A stretch of 64,000 nt of DNA, taken from the NCBI GenBank assembly GCA_025757685.1, contig CP107220.1, forward strand, positions 87,501 to 151,500, read 5' to 3'. This DNA comes from Oscillospiraceae bacterium. Lineage in GTDB: Bacteria; Bacillota; Clostridia; Oscillospirales; Acutalibacteraceae. Below the pieces are notes generated by a model. The model was not told the origin of the DNA. It did not search any database and saw only the letters and a list, made by a program, of their open reading frames with translations. Both the position numbers and the translations under genes were made by a program. Below are positions 17,729-26,860 of the stretch, in pieces (positions within the stretch are counted from its first letter, which is position 1; every line of letters starts with the position of its first letter).

Positions 17729-19132
17729 ATGAAGCCTTTTATGGACAAGGACTTTTTGCTGGATACCCCAACGGCCCGGCACCTGTACCACGACTACTGT
17801 GAGGCGCTGCCCATTTGTGACTATCACTGCCACTTAAGTCCCAAGGAGATCTATGAGAACGCCCAGCCTACGGACATTTCCGCCCTGTGGCTGTCCGGCG
17901 ATCATTATAAGTGGCGGGCCATGCGCTCCTGCGGTGTGGACGAGCGGTACTGCACCGGCGACGCCAGCCCCAGAGAGAAGTTCCAAAAATTTGCCTACAC
18001 TTTGCAATACGCCATCGGCAACCCGCTGTATCACTGGGCGCATATAGAATTGCAGATGTATTTCGGCATTGATACCCCTTTGTCTGCCGCCACGGCAGAT
18101 GACATTTACGACCGCGCCAATGGGGTTATCGCTGCCGGGGATTTTCGCCCCCGCACACTGATTGAAAAGAGCAAGGTCAAAGTGCTGTGCACCACGGACG
18201 ACCCGGCGGACGACCTGGCGTATCACAAGAAGATCGCCGCCCTGCCGGACTTTGACTGCAAGGTGCTGCCCACCTTCCGCCCGGATAAGGCACTGAATAT
18301 TCAGGCACCGGACTTTGCGGACTATATGGACACTTTGGCTGCCGCTGCGGGTATGGAAATTCATACGGTGGACGATGTGATCGCCGCCCTGCGCAGTCGG
18401 GCAGAATACTTCCATTCTGTGGGCTGCCGGGTGTCTGATCAGGCCTTTGATGTGCCGCCCTACGCCCCCGCTGCACCGGAACAGGTGCAGGCTGTCTTTG
18501 CCAAGGCACTGGCCGGGGTGCCGGTGACGGAGCAGGAGGCGCAGATCTATAAAACCCCGGTGCTGCTGGCACTGGGCAAGCTGTACCATGAGCTGCACTG
18601 GACGATGGAAGTGCACATTGGTGCCATGCGCAACAACAACAGCCGAATGTTCCGCGCCCTGGGGCCGGACACCGGTTTTGATTCAGTAGATGACGGTCGG
18701 GTGGCACGGCCCCTGTCTCGCCTGCTGGACGCTATGGACAGCACGGACAGCCTGCCCAAGACCATCCTGTTCAACCTGAACGACAAGGACAACACGGTGC
18801 TGGCGACCATGCTGGGTAACTTCCAGTCCACGGAGGCTGCGTCTAAAATTCAGTATGGACCGGCTTGGTGGTTCCTGGACACCATGGATGGTATGACCGC
18901 CCAGCTAAAGAGTCTGGGTAACCTGGGCGTGCTGGGCAAGTTTGTGGGCATGGAGACGGACTCTCGCTCCTTTACCTCCTACGGTCGCCACGCCTACTTC
19001 CGCCGCATTCTTTGCGCCCTGATCGGTCGCTGGGTGGAGCAAGGCTGGTACGCCAATGACGACGCGGTGCTGAAAGAGATCGTACAGGGCATTAGCTACA
19101 ATAACGCCATTGCCTATTTTGATTTTGCATAA
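17729..19132 (+). CDS. uxaC: Uronate isomerase UxaC
   Basis: A 467-aa amidohydrolase-fold enzyme that isomerises D-glucuronate to D-fructuronate (or galacturonate to tagaturonate). Visible are the N-terminal metal motif CDYHCHLSPKEI, TDDPADDL near the second third, ELHWTMEVHIGAMRNNN and the C-terminal FVGMETDSRSFTSYGRH. Length matches the family. The start at 17729 has AAGAG upstream; the longer frame from 17639 runs through the preceding terminator. It feeds the SDR and UxuA steps encoded upstream. Confidence 0.96.
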   Translation: MKPFMDKDFLLDTPTARHLYHDYCEALPICDYHCHLSPKEIYENAQPTDISALWLSGDHYKWRAMRSCGVDERYCTGDASPREKFQKFAYTLQYAIGNPLYHWAHIELQMYFGIDTPLSAATADDIYDRANGVIAAGDFRPRTLIEKSKVKVLCTTDDPADDLAYHKKIAALPDFDCKVLPTFRPDKALNIQAPDFADYMDTLAAAAGMEIHTVDDVIAALRSRAEYFHSVGCRVSDQAFDVPPYAPAAPEQVQAVFAKALAGVPVTEQEAQIYKTPVLLALGKLYHELHWTMEVHIGAMRNNNSRMFRALGPDTGFDSVDDGRVARPLSRLLDAMDSTDSLPKTILFNLNDKDNTVLATMLGNFQSTEAASKIQYGPAWWFLDTMDGMTAQLKSLGNLGVLGKFVGMETDSRSFTSYGRHAYFRRILCALIGRWVEQGWYANDDAVLKEIVQGISYNNAIAYFDFA

Positions 19133-19144
19133 GGAGAGATAAAA

Positions 19145-20242
19145 ATGGATTTGAAATTAAGACCCAAGGAAGAATGTAAGTTCGACGAGATTTCGTTGGG
19201 CGAGATCATGCTGCGCCTGGACCCGGGCGAGGGACGGATCAAGACTTCCCGCACCTTCCGTGCCTGGGAGGGCGGCGGCGAGTATAATGTGGCCCGCGGG
19301 CTGCGCCGCTGCTTTGGAATGCGCACCGGCGTGGTCACTGCTTTTGCAGAGAATGAGGTGGGTTACCTGTTGGAGGATCTGATCCTCCAGGGCGGGGTAG
19401 ATACCTCCCTGATCCGCTGGGTGCCCTTTGACGGCATTGGCCGCAGTGTGCGCAACGGACTGAACTTTGTGGAGCGGGGCTACGGTATTCGCGGCGCTGT
19501 CAGCACCTCTGACCGGGGCAACACCGCCATTTCTCAGCTGAAGCCCGGCGATGTGGATTGGGATTATATCTTTGGCACCCTGGGTGTGCGCTGGCTGCAC
19601 ACCGGCGGGATTTACGCCGCTTTGTCGGAGAATTCCGCTGCCGTGGTGCTGGAGGCAGTAAAGGCTGCCAAGAAGTACGGCACCGTGGTGTCTTACGACT
19701 TGAATTACCGTGCCTCTCTGTGGAAGGGCATCGGCGGCCAGGAAAAGGCCCAGGAAGTGAACAAGGAGATCGCCAAGTATATTGATGTAATGATCGGCAA
19801 TGAAGAGGACTTTACCGCTTGCCTTGGTTTGGAGGTTGAGGGCAACGACAAGGACTTGAAGAGCCTGAATATGGACGGCTATTACAAGATGATCGAGGCT
19901 GCCACCAAGGCGTACCCCAACTTTAAGGTGATCGCCACCACTCTGCGTACTGTAAAGACCGCCACCGTCAATGATTGGAAAGCCATTTGCTGGGCAGACG
20001 GCCAGATCTACAAGTCCATGGAGTTCCCGGGATTGGAAATTCTGGATCGCGTTGGCGGCGGCGATAGCTTTGCCTCCGGCTTGATCTACGGTTTGATGAC
20101 CTTTGGCGACGCCCAGCAGGCGGTGAACTATGGCGTGGTTCACGGCGCATTGGCTATGACCACCCCCGGGGATACCAGCATGGCATCCCTCAAAGAGGTA
20201 GAAGCGAAAGTTCATGGTGCAGGCGCCAGAGTGCAGAGATAA
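19145..20242 (+). CDS. kdgK: 2-keto-3-deoxygluconate kinase (PfkB family)
   Basis: A 365-aa ribokinase-type sugar kinase. The N-terminal EIMLRLDPGEGRIK, the sugar-site EGGGEYNVARGL, and the C-terminal anion-hole motif RVGGGDSFASGLIYGL with its catalytic Asp are visible. It phosphorylates KDG to KDPG, the substrate of the aldolase encoded next. AAGGAGAG lies ahead of the start, 12 bases after uxaC. The codons for the last ten residues (VHGAGARVQR, stop) and about 40 bases after them are repeated at 20394-20465. Confidence 0.9.
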   Translation: MDLKLRPKEECKFDEISLGEIMLRLDPGEGRIKTSRTFRAWEGGGEYNVARGLRRCFGMRTGVVTAFAENEVGYLLEDLILQGGVDTSLIRWVPFDGIGRSVRNGLNFVERGYGIRGAVSTSDRGNTAISQLKPGDVDWDYIFGTLGVRWLHTGGIYAALSENSAAVVLEAVKAAKKYGTVVSYDLNYRASLWKGIGGQEKAQEVNKEIAKYIDVMIGNEEDFTACLGLEVEGNDKDLKSLNMDGYYKMIEAATKAYPNFKVIATTLRTVKTATVNDWKAICWADGQIYKSMEFPGLEILDRVGGGDSFASGLIYGLMTFGDAQQAVNYGVVHGALAMTTPGDTSMASLKEVEAKVHGAGARVQR

Positions 20243-20283
20243 GTAAAGATAACCACCGGCGTGCAACGCGCTTTGAGGGATGC
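20213..20283 (+). repeat. Direct repeat, copy 1 (kdgK 3' end)
   Basis: About 71 bp covering the end of kdgK and the next 41 bases; it is near-identical to 20394-20465. The two copies flank the two-hairpin element at 20292-20339. Confidence 0.85.
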
Positions 20284-20291
20284 ACGAGTGT

Positions 20292-20339
20292 CCAAATCTG
20301 CCGTGCAGATTTGGTAGCAAGGCTCCGGGGGAGCCTTGC
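20292..20339. repeat. Two-hairpin element, copy 2
   Basis: H1 is CCAAATCTGC, CGT loop, GCAGATTTGG (20292-20314). After TA comes H2, GCAAGGCTCC, GGG loop, GGAGCCTTGC (20317-20339). Both stems are perfect. The order, loop size and H1 edge match the copies beside tRNA-Asn and tRNA-fMet. Confidence 0.8.
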
Positions 20340-20393
20340 GCAACTGAGTGGGTGTATTGTCTGACCTTAACAGCAGCGTGACCGTCCGTAGTC

Positions 20394-20465
20394 CATGGCG
20401 CAGGCGCCAGAGTGCAGAGATAAGCAAAGATAACATACCGGCGTGCAACGCGCTTTGCGGGATGC
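20394..20465 (+). repeat. Direct repeat, copy 2 (orphan kdgK 3' end)
   Basis: It repeats the in-frame codons for HGAGARVQR and the stop of kdgK plus about 40 downstream bases, differing from copy 1 at only a handful of positions. No kdgK body precedes it. The stretch 20243-20529 holds only these repeats and the hairpins. Confidence 0.85.
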
Positions 20466-20529
20466 CGCCGAAAGGGTTAGCGTATAAAATTGAAAAAATA
20501 AGCCCCGCAGAGGGCTTTGGAGGTATTGT

Positions 20530-21171
20530 ATGTCTAAAGAAGCAGTTTTGAACAAAATTAAAGATGTTGGGATCGTGGCTGTGATCCGTGCGGAGTCTGT
20601 GGAGCAGGCTGCCAAGATTACAGACGCTTGCGTGGCCGGTGGCGTGACCACCGTGGAGCTGTGCTTCACCGTGCCCAATGCGGACCAGCTGATTTCCCAG
20701 ATGGTGAAAAAATACGAGGGTACGGATGTGACCATCGGCGCCGGTACGGTGCTGGACCCGGCCACTGCCCGGATCGCCATTCTCAACGGCGCCCAGTATA
20801 TTGTGTCGCCCCACTTTGACCCGGAGATCATCGCTGTGTGCAACATTTATGATGTGCCGGCTATGGCAGGTGTGGGCACGGCCACCGAGGCCATTGCCGC
20901 TATGCGCTGCGGTGCCAGCGTGCTGAAGGTGTTCCCCGGCGATGTGCTTGGTCCCAAGTTCATTAAGTCCCTGCGCGGCCCGGTGCCCTATGCCCAGTGC
21001 ATGCCCTCCGGCGGCGTGGATGTGGACAATGTAGGCGATTGGATTAAGGCAGGCGCCATTGCTGTTGGTGCCGGTTCTTCCCTGACCGCCGGTGCCAAGA
21101 CCGGGGATTATGCCAAGATCACCGAGACCGGCAAGAAGTTTATTGAGAACATCAAAAAAGCCAGAGCGTAA
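20530..21171 (+). CDS. eda: KDPG / KHG aldolase
   Basis: A 213-aa class I aldolase that splits 2-keto-3-deoxy-6-phosphogluconate into pyruvate and glyceraldehyde-3-phosphate. Visible are IVAVIRAES near the N-terminus, the TVELCFTVPNA strand, GAGTVLDPATA, the Schiff-base lysine in VLKVFPGDVLGPKF and the phosphate-site MPSGGVD. TTTGGAGG precedes the start. It ends the hexuronate pathway genes; 287 bases of repeat DNA separate it from kdgK. Confidence 0.95.
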   Translation: MSKEAVLNKIKDVGIVAVIRAESVEQAAKITDACVAGGVTTVELCFTVPNADQLISQMVKKYEGTDVTIGAGTVLDPATARIAILNGAQYIVSPHFDPEIIAVCNIYDVPAMAGVGTATEAIAAMRCGASVLKVFPGDVLGPKFIKSLRGPVPYAQCMPSGGVDVDNVGDWIKAGAIAVGAGSSLTAGAKTGDYAKITETGKKFIENIKKARA

Positions 21172-21190
21172 GCGATAACAAACAGAAAAT

Positions 21191-21236
21191 ACCCCCGACT
21201 GGGTACAGATTTCGTACACAGTCGGGGGCTTTTTTA
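21191..21236 (+). terminator. Intrinsic terminator after eda
   Basis: A 10-bp GC stem (CCCCCGACTG with CAGTCGGGGG), with an inner GTAC/GTAC pairing, then TTTTTT. Confidence 0.9.
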
Positions 21237-21243
21237 TAACCGA

Positions 21244-21298
21244 TTTGCCTCCCTTGCAAAGGGAGGTGGCAATGCCGTAGGCATTGACGGAGGGATTG
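21244..21298. repeat. CTCCC/GGGAGG intergenic repeat, short form
   Basis: TTTGCCTCCCTTGCAAAGGG, then AGGTGGC, a CAATGCC/GGCATTG stem and GACGGAGGGATT. The outer parts match 39850-39905 almost base for base while the middle stem differs but still pairs. Confidence 0.75.
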
Positions 21299-21330
21299 CA
21301 CTGTTATTCGTTCGCCGCAAGGAGGAAACT

Positions 21331-23073
21331 TTACTTCTTCCGCACCAGGGTCACACAGAAGTCGTTATAATTTTTTACGGCGTATTCTTGCTGTCGGGTT
21401 TTATCCAGCTGGGGCACGGTGCCAAAGAAAATGTAGCAGTCGCCGGTTAAGTCGCGATTTTCCTCCACCTGCACATAGCGCCAGCTGCCGTCCTTGGTTA
21501 CCGGGCGCAGGCGGGGCGCCACATCCGGGTTACCGGCACTCAGCCCGCCACGGGCGCGCAGCTCCGGCTCCAGTGGGGTCATTTGGTTGATTTTGTCGTC
21601 CGCATAAAAGCGCAGGAACACGCTCTCTCGCTCTCTAAAGTACGGGTCCTGGCTGTCTACCAGCAGAATTTCGCTGCTGCCGCTGTCTCTGGCGGCGGTC
21701 AGCGCCTGTTCAAAGCTTTTGCCGTACAGGGCACTGTTGTGGGTGGCAAAGTTGCCAAAGGCAAAGCCGGTGAGTGCCAGGGACACGACGGCCAGCCCGG
21801 CCAGCAGGCGGGGCACCGCCGGGGAGGAAAAGCTCTCCAGCAGCCAGCACACCCCAAAGGCGGCCAAAATATGCAGCAGCGGATAAAAGGCTGCGTAGCG
21901 GTACATGGCGTTGGAGGCGTAGCTGACCACAATGGCGTACACCAAAAAGGCGCCTAAAAAGCTGCCGATCACCACACGGGCGGTGGTGGCTTTGGCAAAG
22001 TCCGTATCGGTCTTGCGGTGCTTCTTGGGCCACAAAAACAGCAGCAGACCCGCCAGTGCCAGCAGCCCCGCCACTGTGTGGCCAAAGGGATAGTTGCTTA
22101 CATTGCCGCTGAGGGTGGGATAGCGGGCGCTTTGGAGCAGCATTAAATCCGGCACCAAAATATTATAAAGCACGCCGCCCAGGTTGGAGAATGCTCGCTG
22201 AAAGACAGCACCGGCAGACCCGGCAGAGCCAAAGATGGTGGTGCTGTTGCCCCTGGCGTAGCTGTCCATAGCCGTGATGGACAACCCCAGGAAGTTGCAG
22301 TCCTTCAGCAGACCCGCCTGCACCAGTCCTAAGAGCAGAAACGGCAGAGCACACACAGCCAATACGGCTACGGACCACAGGGCGTAACGGAATTTCATTT
22401 TCTTTTTGATCAGCAGAGATAGATACAGGATTACCAGCAGCATCGGGATCAGAATGGCTGCCGCCATATAGGCGTACAGTCCAAGGGCGAAGCAGGCCAT
22501 GGATAGGGTGTAAAACAGCAGCCGTGCCTTAGGCTTTTCCACCGCGTGCACCAAAAAGTACAGGGCAAACAGCAGCACAAAGGGCAGGTAGGCGCAGTCC
22601 AGGGTCCAGGCGGATTGATACAGCCGCCACGGCTCGATCGCTGTCAGCAGAAGAACGGTATTTTGTACCGTGTACTGCCCGGGAAACAGCAGGCGCACCA
22701 GCCCTTTTAGGGCGAACAGACTGGCAAAGGCGGTCAGCGCCAAGGGCAGCCGAGCAATCCAAATTTGGTTGCCAAACAGGCGGATAAACGCCGCTGCCAG
22801 GTAGGTGGCCAGGGAAGACTGGCCGCCGTACAGCCAGGTGTCAAAATACACCGGCATACGCTGGCCGAAAATGTCTGTGCCCTCCCGCGCCAAACTGCGG
22901 GCGTTGAGTACCAGCATAGCCTCGTCCACATGCACATCGCCGTTGATCAGGTAAAGTATAAAAAAGAGGACCTGCAACACGGCGCCCAGCAGGATCAGCC
23001 CATTGGCTGTGCCGGGCGCAGACAGTGCGCGGGTCAACGCCCCCTTGCGGGAGGCAGAAGAAGCGGTTTGCAT
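21331..23073 (-). CDS. GT-C fold (family 39-like) membrane glycosyltransferase
   Basis: A 580-aa protein with about 11-13 hydrophobic helices. After the first helix (about 22-43) the exported loop has NGDVHVDEAMLVLNARSLA, matching the acidic catalytic D-E motif of lipid-phosphate-sugar dependent GT-C enzymes, and then WLYGGQSSLATYL. The last 130 residues form a soluble outer domain. Such enzymes move a sugar from a polyprenyl-phosphate donor to a surface acceptor; the acceptor here is unknown. TAAGGAA precedes the start, and yfbR ends 13 bp upstream, so it is the last gene of a run with yfbR and aspS. Confidence 0.75.
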   Translation of the reverse strand: MQTASSASRKGALTRALSAPGTANGLILLGAVLQVLFFILYLINGDVHVDEAMLVLNARSLAREGTDIFGQRMPVYFDTWLYGGQSSLATYLAAAFIRLFGNQIWIARLPLALTAFASLFALKGLVRLLFPGQYTVQNTVLLLTAIEPWRLYQSAWTLDCAYLPFVLLFALYFLVHAVEKPKARLLFYTLSMACFALGLYAYMAAAILIPMLLVILYLSLLIKKKMKFRYALWSVAVLAVCALPFLLLGLVQAGLLKDCNFLGLSITAMDSYARGNSTTIFGSAGSAGAVFQRAFSNLGGVLYNILVPDLMLLQSARYPTLSGNVSNYPFGHTVAGLLALAGLLLFLWPKKHRKTDTDFAKATTARVVIGSFLGAFLVYAIVVSYASNAMYRYAAFYPLLHILAAFGVCWLLESFSSPAVPRLLAGLAVVSLALTGFAFGNFATHNSALYGKSFEQALTAARDSGSSEILLVDSQDPYFRERESVFLRFYADDKINQMTPLEPELRARGGLSAGNPDVAPRLRPVTKDGSWRYVQVEENRDLTGDCYIFFGTVPQLDKTRQQEYAVKNYNDFCVTLVRKK

Positions 23074-23086
23074 AAGCGTTCGTTCC

Positions 23087-23674
23087 TTAGGATTTGGTGT
23101 GTTCGTCCAGAGTCAGGTAGTAGGCGGGCATGAATTCTTTCCGGAAGTAGGCCACCTCCGGCAGGTCAATGGCCTCCACCTTGGCCTCCTGGGCACGCAG
23201 AGCCATCTCAAACTCCCGGTTGCCCATACGGTCCTCCTCAATGCACTTGATCAGTGCGCTGATTTTGTCCGCCGCCTTCACCAGCTGCCACAGTTCTTTG
23301 TCCGCCGGGTCGGGGTGAAAGCAAGGGTCGTAATCCGGTCGGAATTCCTCCGGCAGCATGGCCAGCAGACGATCCCCCGCCGTGGCCTCAATCTCTTTAT
23401 AGGCACGGCGAATGGTGTCGTTATAATATTTTACCGGGGTAGGCATATCGCCGGTGATCACCTCGGTGGTGTCGTGGTACAGCGCCAGCAGTGCGCACCG
23501 CTCCGCGTTGTAGCTGCGGCCGAATTTCTTGTTGCCGATCAGCGCCAGCGCATGGGCAATCACCGCTACGGTGTGAGAGTGCTCGGCAATGTTTTCCTTG
23601 CCGGTATTGTTCATCAGTGCCCAACGGTCAATCAGCTTCATGCGCTCCACCATGGCAAAGAAGTTGCTGCTCAT
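23087..23674 (-). CDS. yfbR: YfbR-like HD-domain 5'-deoxynucleotidase
   Basis: A 195-aa HD-fold phosphohydrolase. Metal-site residues are seen at His32/His34 (EHSH), the His67-Asp68 pair in ALYHDTTEVITGD and a later Asp in KAADKISALIKC. E. coli YfbR, of the same length, removes phosphate from deoxynucleoside monophosphates. The DMPTPVKY segment that marks the YfbR subgroup is present. Its start overlaps the aspS stop by four bases. Confidence 0.88.
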   Translation of the reverse strand: MSSNFFAMVERMKLIDRWALMNNTGKENIAEHSHTVAVIAHALALIGNKKFGRSYNAERCALLALYHDTTEVITGDMPTPVKYYNDTIRRAYKEIEATAGDRLLAMLPEEFRPDYDPCFHPDPADKELWQLVKAADKISALIKCIEEDRMGNREFEMALRAQEAKVEAIDLPEVAYFRKEFMPAYYLTLDEHTKS

Positions 23675-25452
23675 GCGTCCGCCTCCGGCAGGGGCATACC
23701 CAGCTCCTCCAACTGTACGGCGTCGATCTCTGCCGGGCAGCCGCTCATCAGCTCGCTGGCGTTCTGCACCTTGGGGAATGCGGTCACATCCCGCAGGGAG
23801 TCTGCACCGCAGATGAGCATAGCCAGTCGATCCAGCCCAATGCCCATACCGCCGTGGGGCGGTGCGGCGTATTGATAGGCCTCTACCAGGAAGCCGAATT
23901 TGGCGTCGATCTCCTCCTTGCTCAGCCCCAGAAGTTCAAACATTTTGTTTTGCAGCTGGCAGTCGGTGATACGCATGGAGCCGGAGGACAGCTCAATGCC
24001 GTTGAGAACCAGGTCAAAGGCCTTGGCACGCACCCGAGCCTTGTCCGTATCCAGGTACGGCAGGCACTCCTCCATAGGCATGGTGAAGGGGTGGTGCATG
24101 GCGATCCATTCGCCGGTTTCCTCGTCCTGTTCAAAGAAGGGCATTTCCGTGATCCACAGGAAGTTCCATTTGCCCTTGGGAATGATGTCCAGCTCCTTGG
24201 CCACCATCAGGCGCAGAGCGCCCAGAATAGGCAGTGCCTTGGAGGTTTTGTCAGAGATGATAAAGACGCAGTCGCCTTTTTCTGCCCCCAGGCGGGTGAG
24301 CAGAGCGTCCAGCTGGCCCGCTTTTAAGAATTTGTTAAAGGAGCAGGTGGGGGTCTCGTCTGCCCAGCGCACATAGGCCAGGCCACCGGCGCCGATCCCA
24401 CGGGCGTGCTCTGTTAATTTGTCAATTTTCTTACGGGTATAGGCAGCGGCGGCGTTCTTTGCTACAATGCAACGCACGGTTCCGCCGGCGGCAATGGCGT
24501 TTTGGAACACCACAAAGTCCGTCCCTTTGGCCCAGTCGGTGATGTCCTCAATGCACATATCGAATCGGGTGTCCGGTTTATCGGAGCCGTAGCGAGCCAT
24601 GGCGTCCGCATAGGTCATGCGAGGCAGGGGAGCGGCAATGTCCACGCCTACGGTCTGTGCCATCAGGGTCTGAATAAAGCCTTCGGCCATCTGCATAATG
24701 TCCTCGCAGTCCACAAAGCTCATTTCCAAGTCGATTTGGGTAAACTCCGGCTGCCGGTCGGCGCGCAGGTCCTCATCTCTAAAGCAGCGGGCCAGCTGAA
24801 TGTAACGGTCCAGCCCGGCGATCATGCACAGCTGTTTGTAGATCTGGGGGCTTTGGGGCAGGGCATAGAACTTGCCCTTGTGTACCCGGGACGGCACCAC
24901 ATAGTCCCGGGCGCCCTCCGGGGTGGATTTGATCAGCATGGGGGTCTCGATCTCTACAAAATCGTGGCCGTAGAAGTATTCCCGGGCAATCTTGGCGATT
25001 TTGTGGCGCATGAGCAGGTTCTGGGTGAGCCGCTCGTTGCGCAGGTGCAGGTAGCGGTATTTCAGCGTGGTCTCGTCGCCTACTTTATCTGCGTTGGCGA
25101 TTTCAAAGGGCGGGGTCTGCGCCTTGGAAAGCACGCGCAGGTCTGTGACCGCCAGCTCAATCTCGCCGGTTTTCAACTCTTTGTTGACGCTCTCTCGCTT
25201 TTGCAGGGTGCCGGTGGCAGCCAGCACATACTCGCTGCGTACGCTCTGCGCCTTGGCAAAAATCTCTCGATCGGTGGCGTCGTTAAAGCTCAGCTGCAAA
25301 ATACCGGTGCGGTCCCGCAGGTCAATAAAGATCAGGTTGCCCAGGTCCCGCTGGCGCTGTGCCCAGCCATAAACGGTCACTTCCTGCCCGATCTGCTCGG
25401 TGGTGAAGTTGCCGCAGTAGTCTGTTCGTTTCATTCCCGTTAAAGTATCCAT
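23671..25452 (-). CDS. aspS: Aspartyl-tRNA synthetase
   Basis: A 593-aa class II synthetase of bacterial type. N-terminal OB domain (VYGWAQRQRDLGNLIFIDLRD), motif 2 CFRDEDLRADRQPEFTQID, the GAD insertion domain in the middle, and motif 3 GLDRLAMLICG near the end. The length is that of bacterial AspRS. The start ATG at 25452 overlaps the hisS stop (TAATG) and has AGGAGA ten bases upstream; ATG at 25434, giving MKRTDYCG, is an alternative. hisS-aspS pairing is common in Gram-positive bacteria. Confidence 0.97.
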   Translation of the reverse strand: MDTLTGMKRTDYCGNFTTEQIGQEVTVYGWAQRQRDLGNLIFIDLRDRTGILQLSFNDATDREIFAKAQSVRSEYVLAATGTLQKRESVNKELKTGEIELAVTDLRVLSKAQTPPFEIANADKVGDETTLKYRYLHLRNERLTQNLLMRHKIAKIAREYFYGHDFVEIETPMLIKSTPEGARDYVVPSRVHKGKFYALPQSPQIYKQLCMIAGLDRYIQLARCFRDEDLRADRQPEFTQIDLEMSFVDCEDIMQMAEGFIQTLMAQTVGVDIAAPLPRMTYADAMARYGSDKPDTRFDMCIEDITDWAKGTDFVVFQNAIAAGGTVRCIVAKNAAAAYTRKKIDKLTEHARGIGAGGLAYVRWADETPTCSFNKFLKAGQLDALLTRLGAEKGDCVFIISDKTSKALPILGALRLMVAKELDIIPKGKWNFLWITEMPFFEQDEETGEWIAMHHPFTMPMEECLPYLDTDKARVRAKAFDLVLNGIELSSGSMRITDCQLQNKMFELLGLSKEEIDAKFGFLVEAYQYAAPPHGGMGIGLDRLAMLICGADSLRDVTAFPKVQNASELMSGCPAEIDAVQLEELGMPLPEADA

Positions 25453-26798
25453 TATTCCGTTTCTCCTGTTTGAAAAAGGCTTGTAAAGTCAAAGGCTTCG
25501 CCGTTGATCTCCAGATCCGCCAGCTGCGCCTGCATGCTGACACTGTAAAATCCGTTGACAAAGGTAGAAAGCGCTATTTCCGTTTCCTCTCCGGTGTCCA
25601 TAGCTTTCAGCTGTACCCGGTCGGTATCCACTTCGTTGTCGCCCAGCACCACGGTGTAGCGGGCGCCCAGCTTGTTGGCATATTTCATTTGGGCACGCAG
25701 GGAGCGCTGGTTCAGATCCATCAGCACTGCAAAGCCCTCGCCGCGCATATCCCCGGCCAGCTCCAGCGCCTTGCCGGTGGCCTTGTCGCCCAGGGCGATG
25801 ATAAACAGGTCTGCTTTTTCCGGCTCCGGGTAAGCGCAGCCCTGTGCCTCCATCAGCAGATGCAGCCGCTCCAGTCCAAGGGCGAAGCCCAGGGACGGGG
25901 TCTTTTGGCCGCCCAGTTCGTCAATCAGGCCGTCGTAGCGCCCGCCGCCGCACACGGTGCCCTGGGCACCAATGGAGTCGGACACGAATTCAAATACTGT
26001 CTTGGTGTAATAGTCCAGCCCGCGGACAATGCGGGAGTTTACGATGTAGTCGATATTTTGCGCTTTTAAGTAAGACTGTACTTTATCAAAGTGTTCCCGG
26101 CACTCGTCGCACAGATAGTCGGTCACTGCCGGAGCGTCCTTGGCGATCTCCTGACATACCGGGCTTTTGCAGTCCAAAATGCGCATGGGGTTGCGCTCCA
26201 AGCGGCCCCGGCAGGTGTCGCACAGTTCGTCTTTGCGGGCAGCAAAGTAGCTGCGCAGGGCGTCATAATACTTGGCACGGCAAGTGGGGCAGCCAATGGA
26301 GTTGATCTCCAATCGCAGTCCGGTGACCCCCAGCCGGTCAAAGACCACGGAAGCCAAGGCGATTAGTTCAGCGTCTGCCAGGGGGGATTGGGTGCCGAAG
26401 CACTCCACACCGAATTGGTGGAACTCCCGCAGGCGACCGGCCTGAGGCTTCTCGTACCGGTAGCAGCTGACCAGATAATAGACCTTTTGGGGCAGAGCCT
26501 CGTTGCACAGCCCGTTCTCCAGGAATGCCCGGGCAGCACCGGCAGTGCCCTCCGGGCGCAGGGTAATGGAGCGGCCGCCCTTGTCGTCAAAGGTGTACAT
26601 CTCTTTTTGCACCACATCGGTGGTGTCACCCACGCCTCGCTGGAACAGCTCCGTGTGCTCAAATACAGGGGTACGGATCTCTTTGTATCCAAAGTCGGCG
26701 GCCGTTTCTCGAGCCGTGGCTTCAATATACTGGATTTTGTAGGCGTCCTGGGGCAGCACGTCCTTGGTGCCCTTAATCGCTTTGGTAATCAGTGCCAT
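25452..26798 (-). CDS. hisS: Histidyl-tRNA synthetase
   Basis: A 448-aa class II synthetase: N-terminal KGTKDVLPQDAYK, motif 2 CYRYEKPQAGRLREFHQFG, the HisA box RGLDYYTKTVFEF, and motif 3 GFALGLERLHLLM, then the anticodon-binding domain. The insertion domain holds CPTC, CDTC and CDEC pairs that probably bind zinc, as in other clostridial HisRS. The start at 26798 follows GGAGAAAG. The 62-base gap to mgsA is too short for a T-box and none is seen. Confidence 0.97.
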   Translation of the reverse strand: MALITKAIKGTKDVLPQDAYKIQYIEATARETAADFGYKEIRTPVFEHTELFQRGVGDTTDVVQKEMYTFDDKGGRSITLRPEGTAGAARAFLENGLCNEALPQKVYYLVSCYRYEKPQAGRLREFHQFGVECFGTQSPLADAELIALASVVFDRLGVTGLRLEINSIGCPTCRAKYYDALRSYFAARKDELCDTCRGRLERNPMRILDCKSPVCQEIAKDAPAVTDYLCDECREHFDKVQSYLKAQNIDYIVNSRIVRGLDYYTKTVFEFVSDSIGAQGTVCGGGRYDGLIDELGGQKTPSLGFALGLERLHLLMEAQGCAYPEPEKADLFIIALGDKATGKALELAGDMRGEGFAVLMDLNQRSLRAQMKYANKLGARYTVVLGDNEVDTDRVQLKAMDTGEETEIALSTFVNGFYSVSMQAQLADLEINGEAFDFTSLFQTGETE

Positions 26799-26825
26799 AG
26801 TTCTTTCTCCGTTCGTGTAATACCA

Positions 26826-26852
26826 GCAAAATCGGGTGAGCTGGCTCACCCG
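26826..26852 (-). terminator. Possible weak terminator after mgsA
   Basis: A perfect CGGGTGAGCC/GGCTCACCCG stem followed by only ATTTTG. It may attenuate rather than end transcription into hisS. Confidence 0.5.
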
Positions 26853-26860
26853 TTGCGTTT

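Noticed and set aside
19157..20320. 387-codon minus-strand frame opposite kdgK
   Set aside because: It mirrors a confidently assigned kinase gene codon for codon and arises from its GC-rich third positions.
20530..21171. Whether the kdgK-eda spacer repeats are an insertion sequence
   Set aside because: No transposase frame or terminal inverted repeats were found; the unit is under 300 bp.
26799..26860. T-box leader for hisS-aspS
   Set aside because: The gap is only 62 bases and has a simple hairpin, with no T-box sequence or specifier loop.
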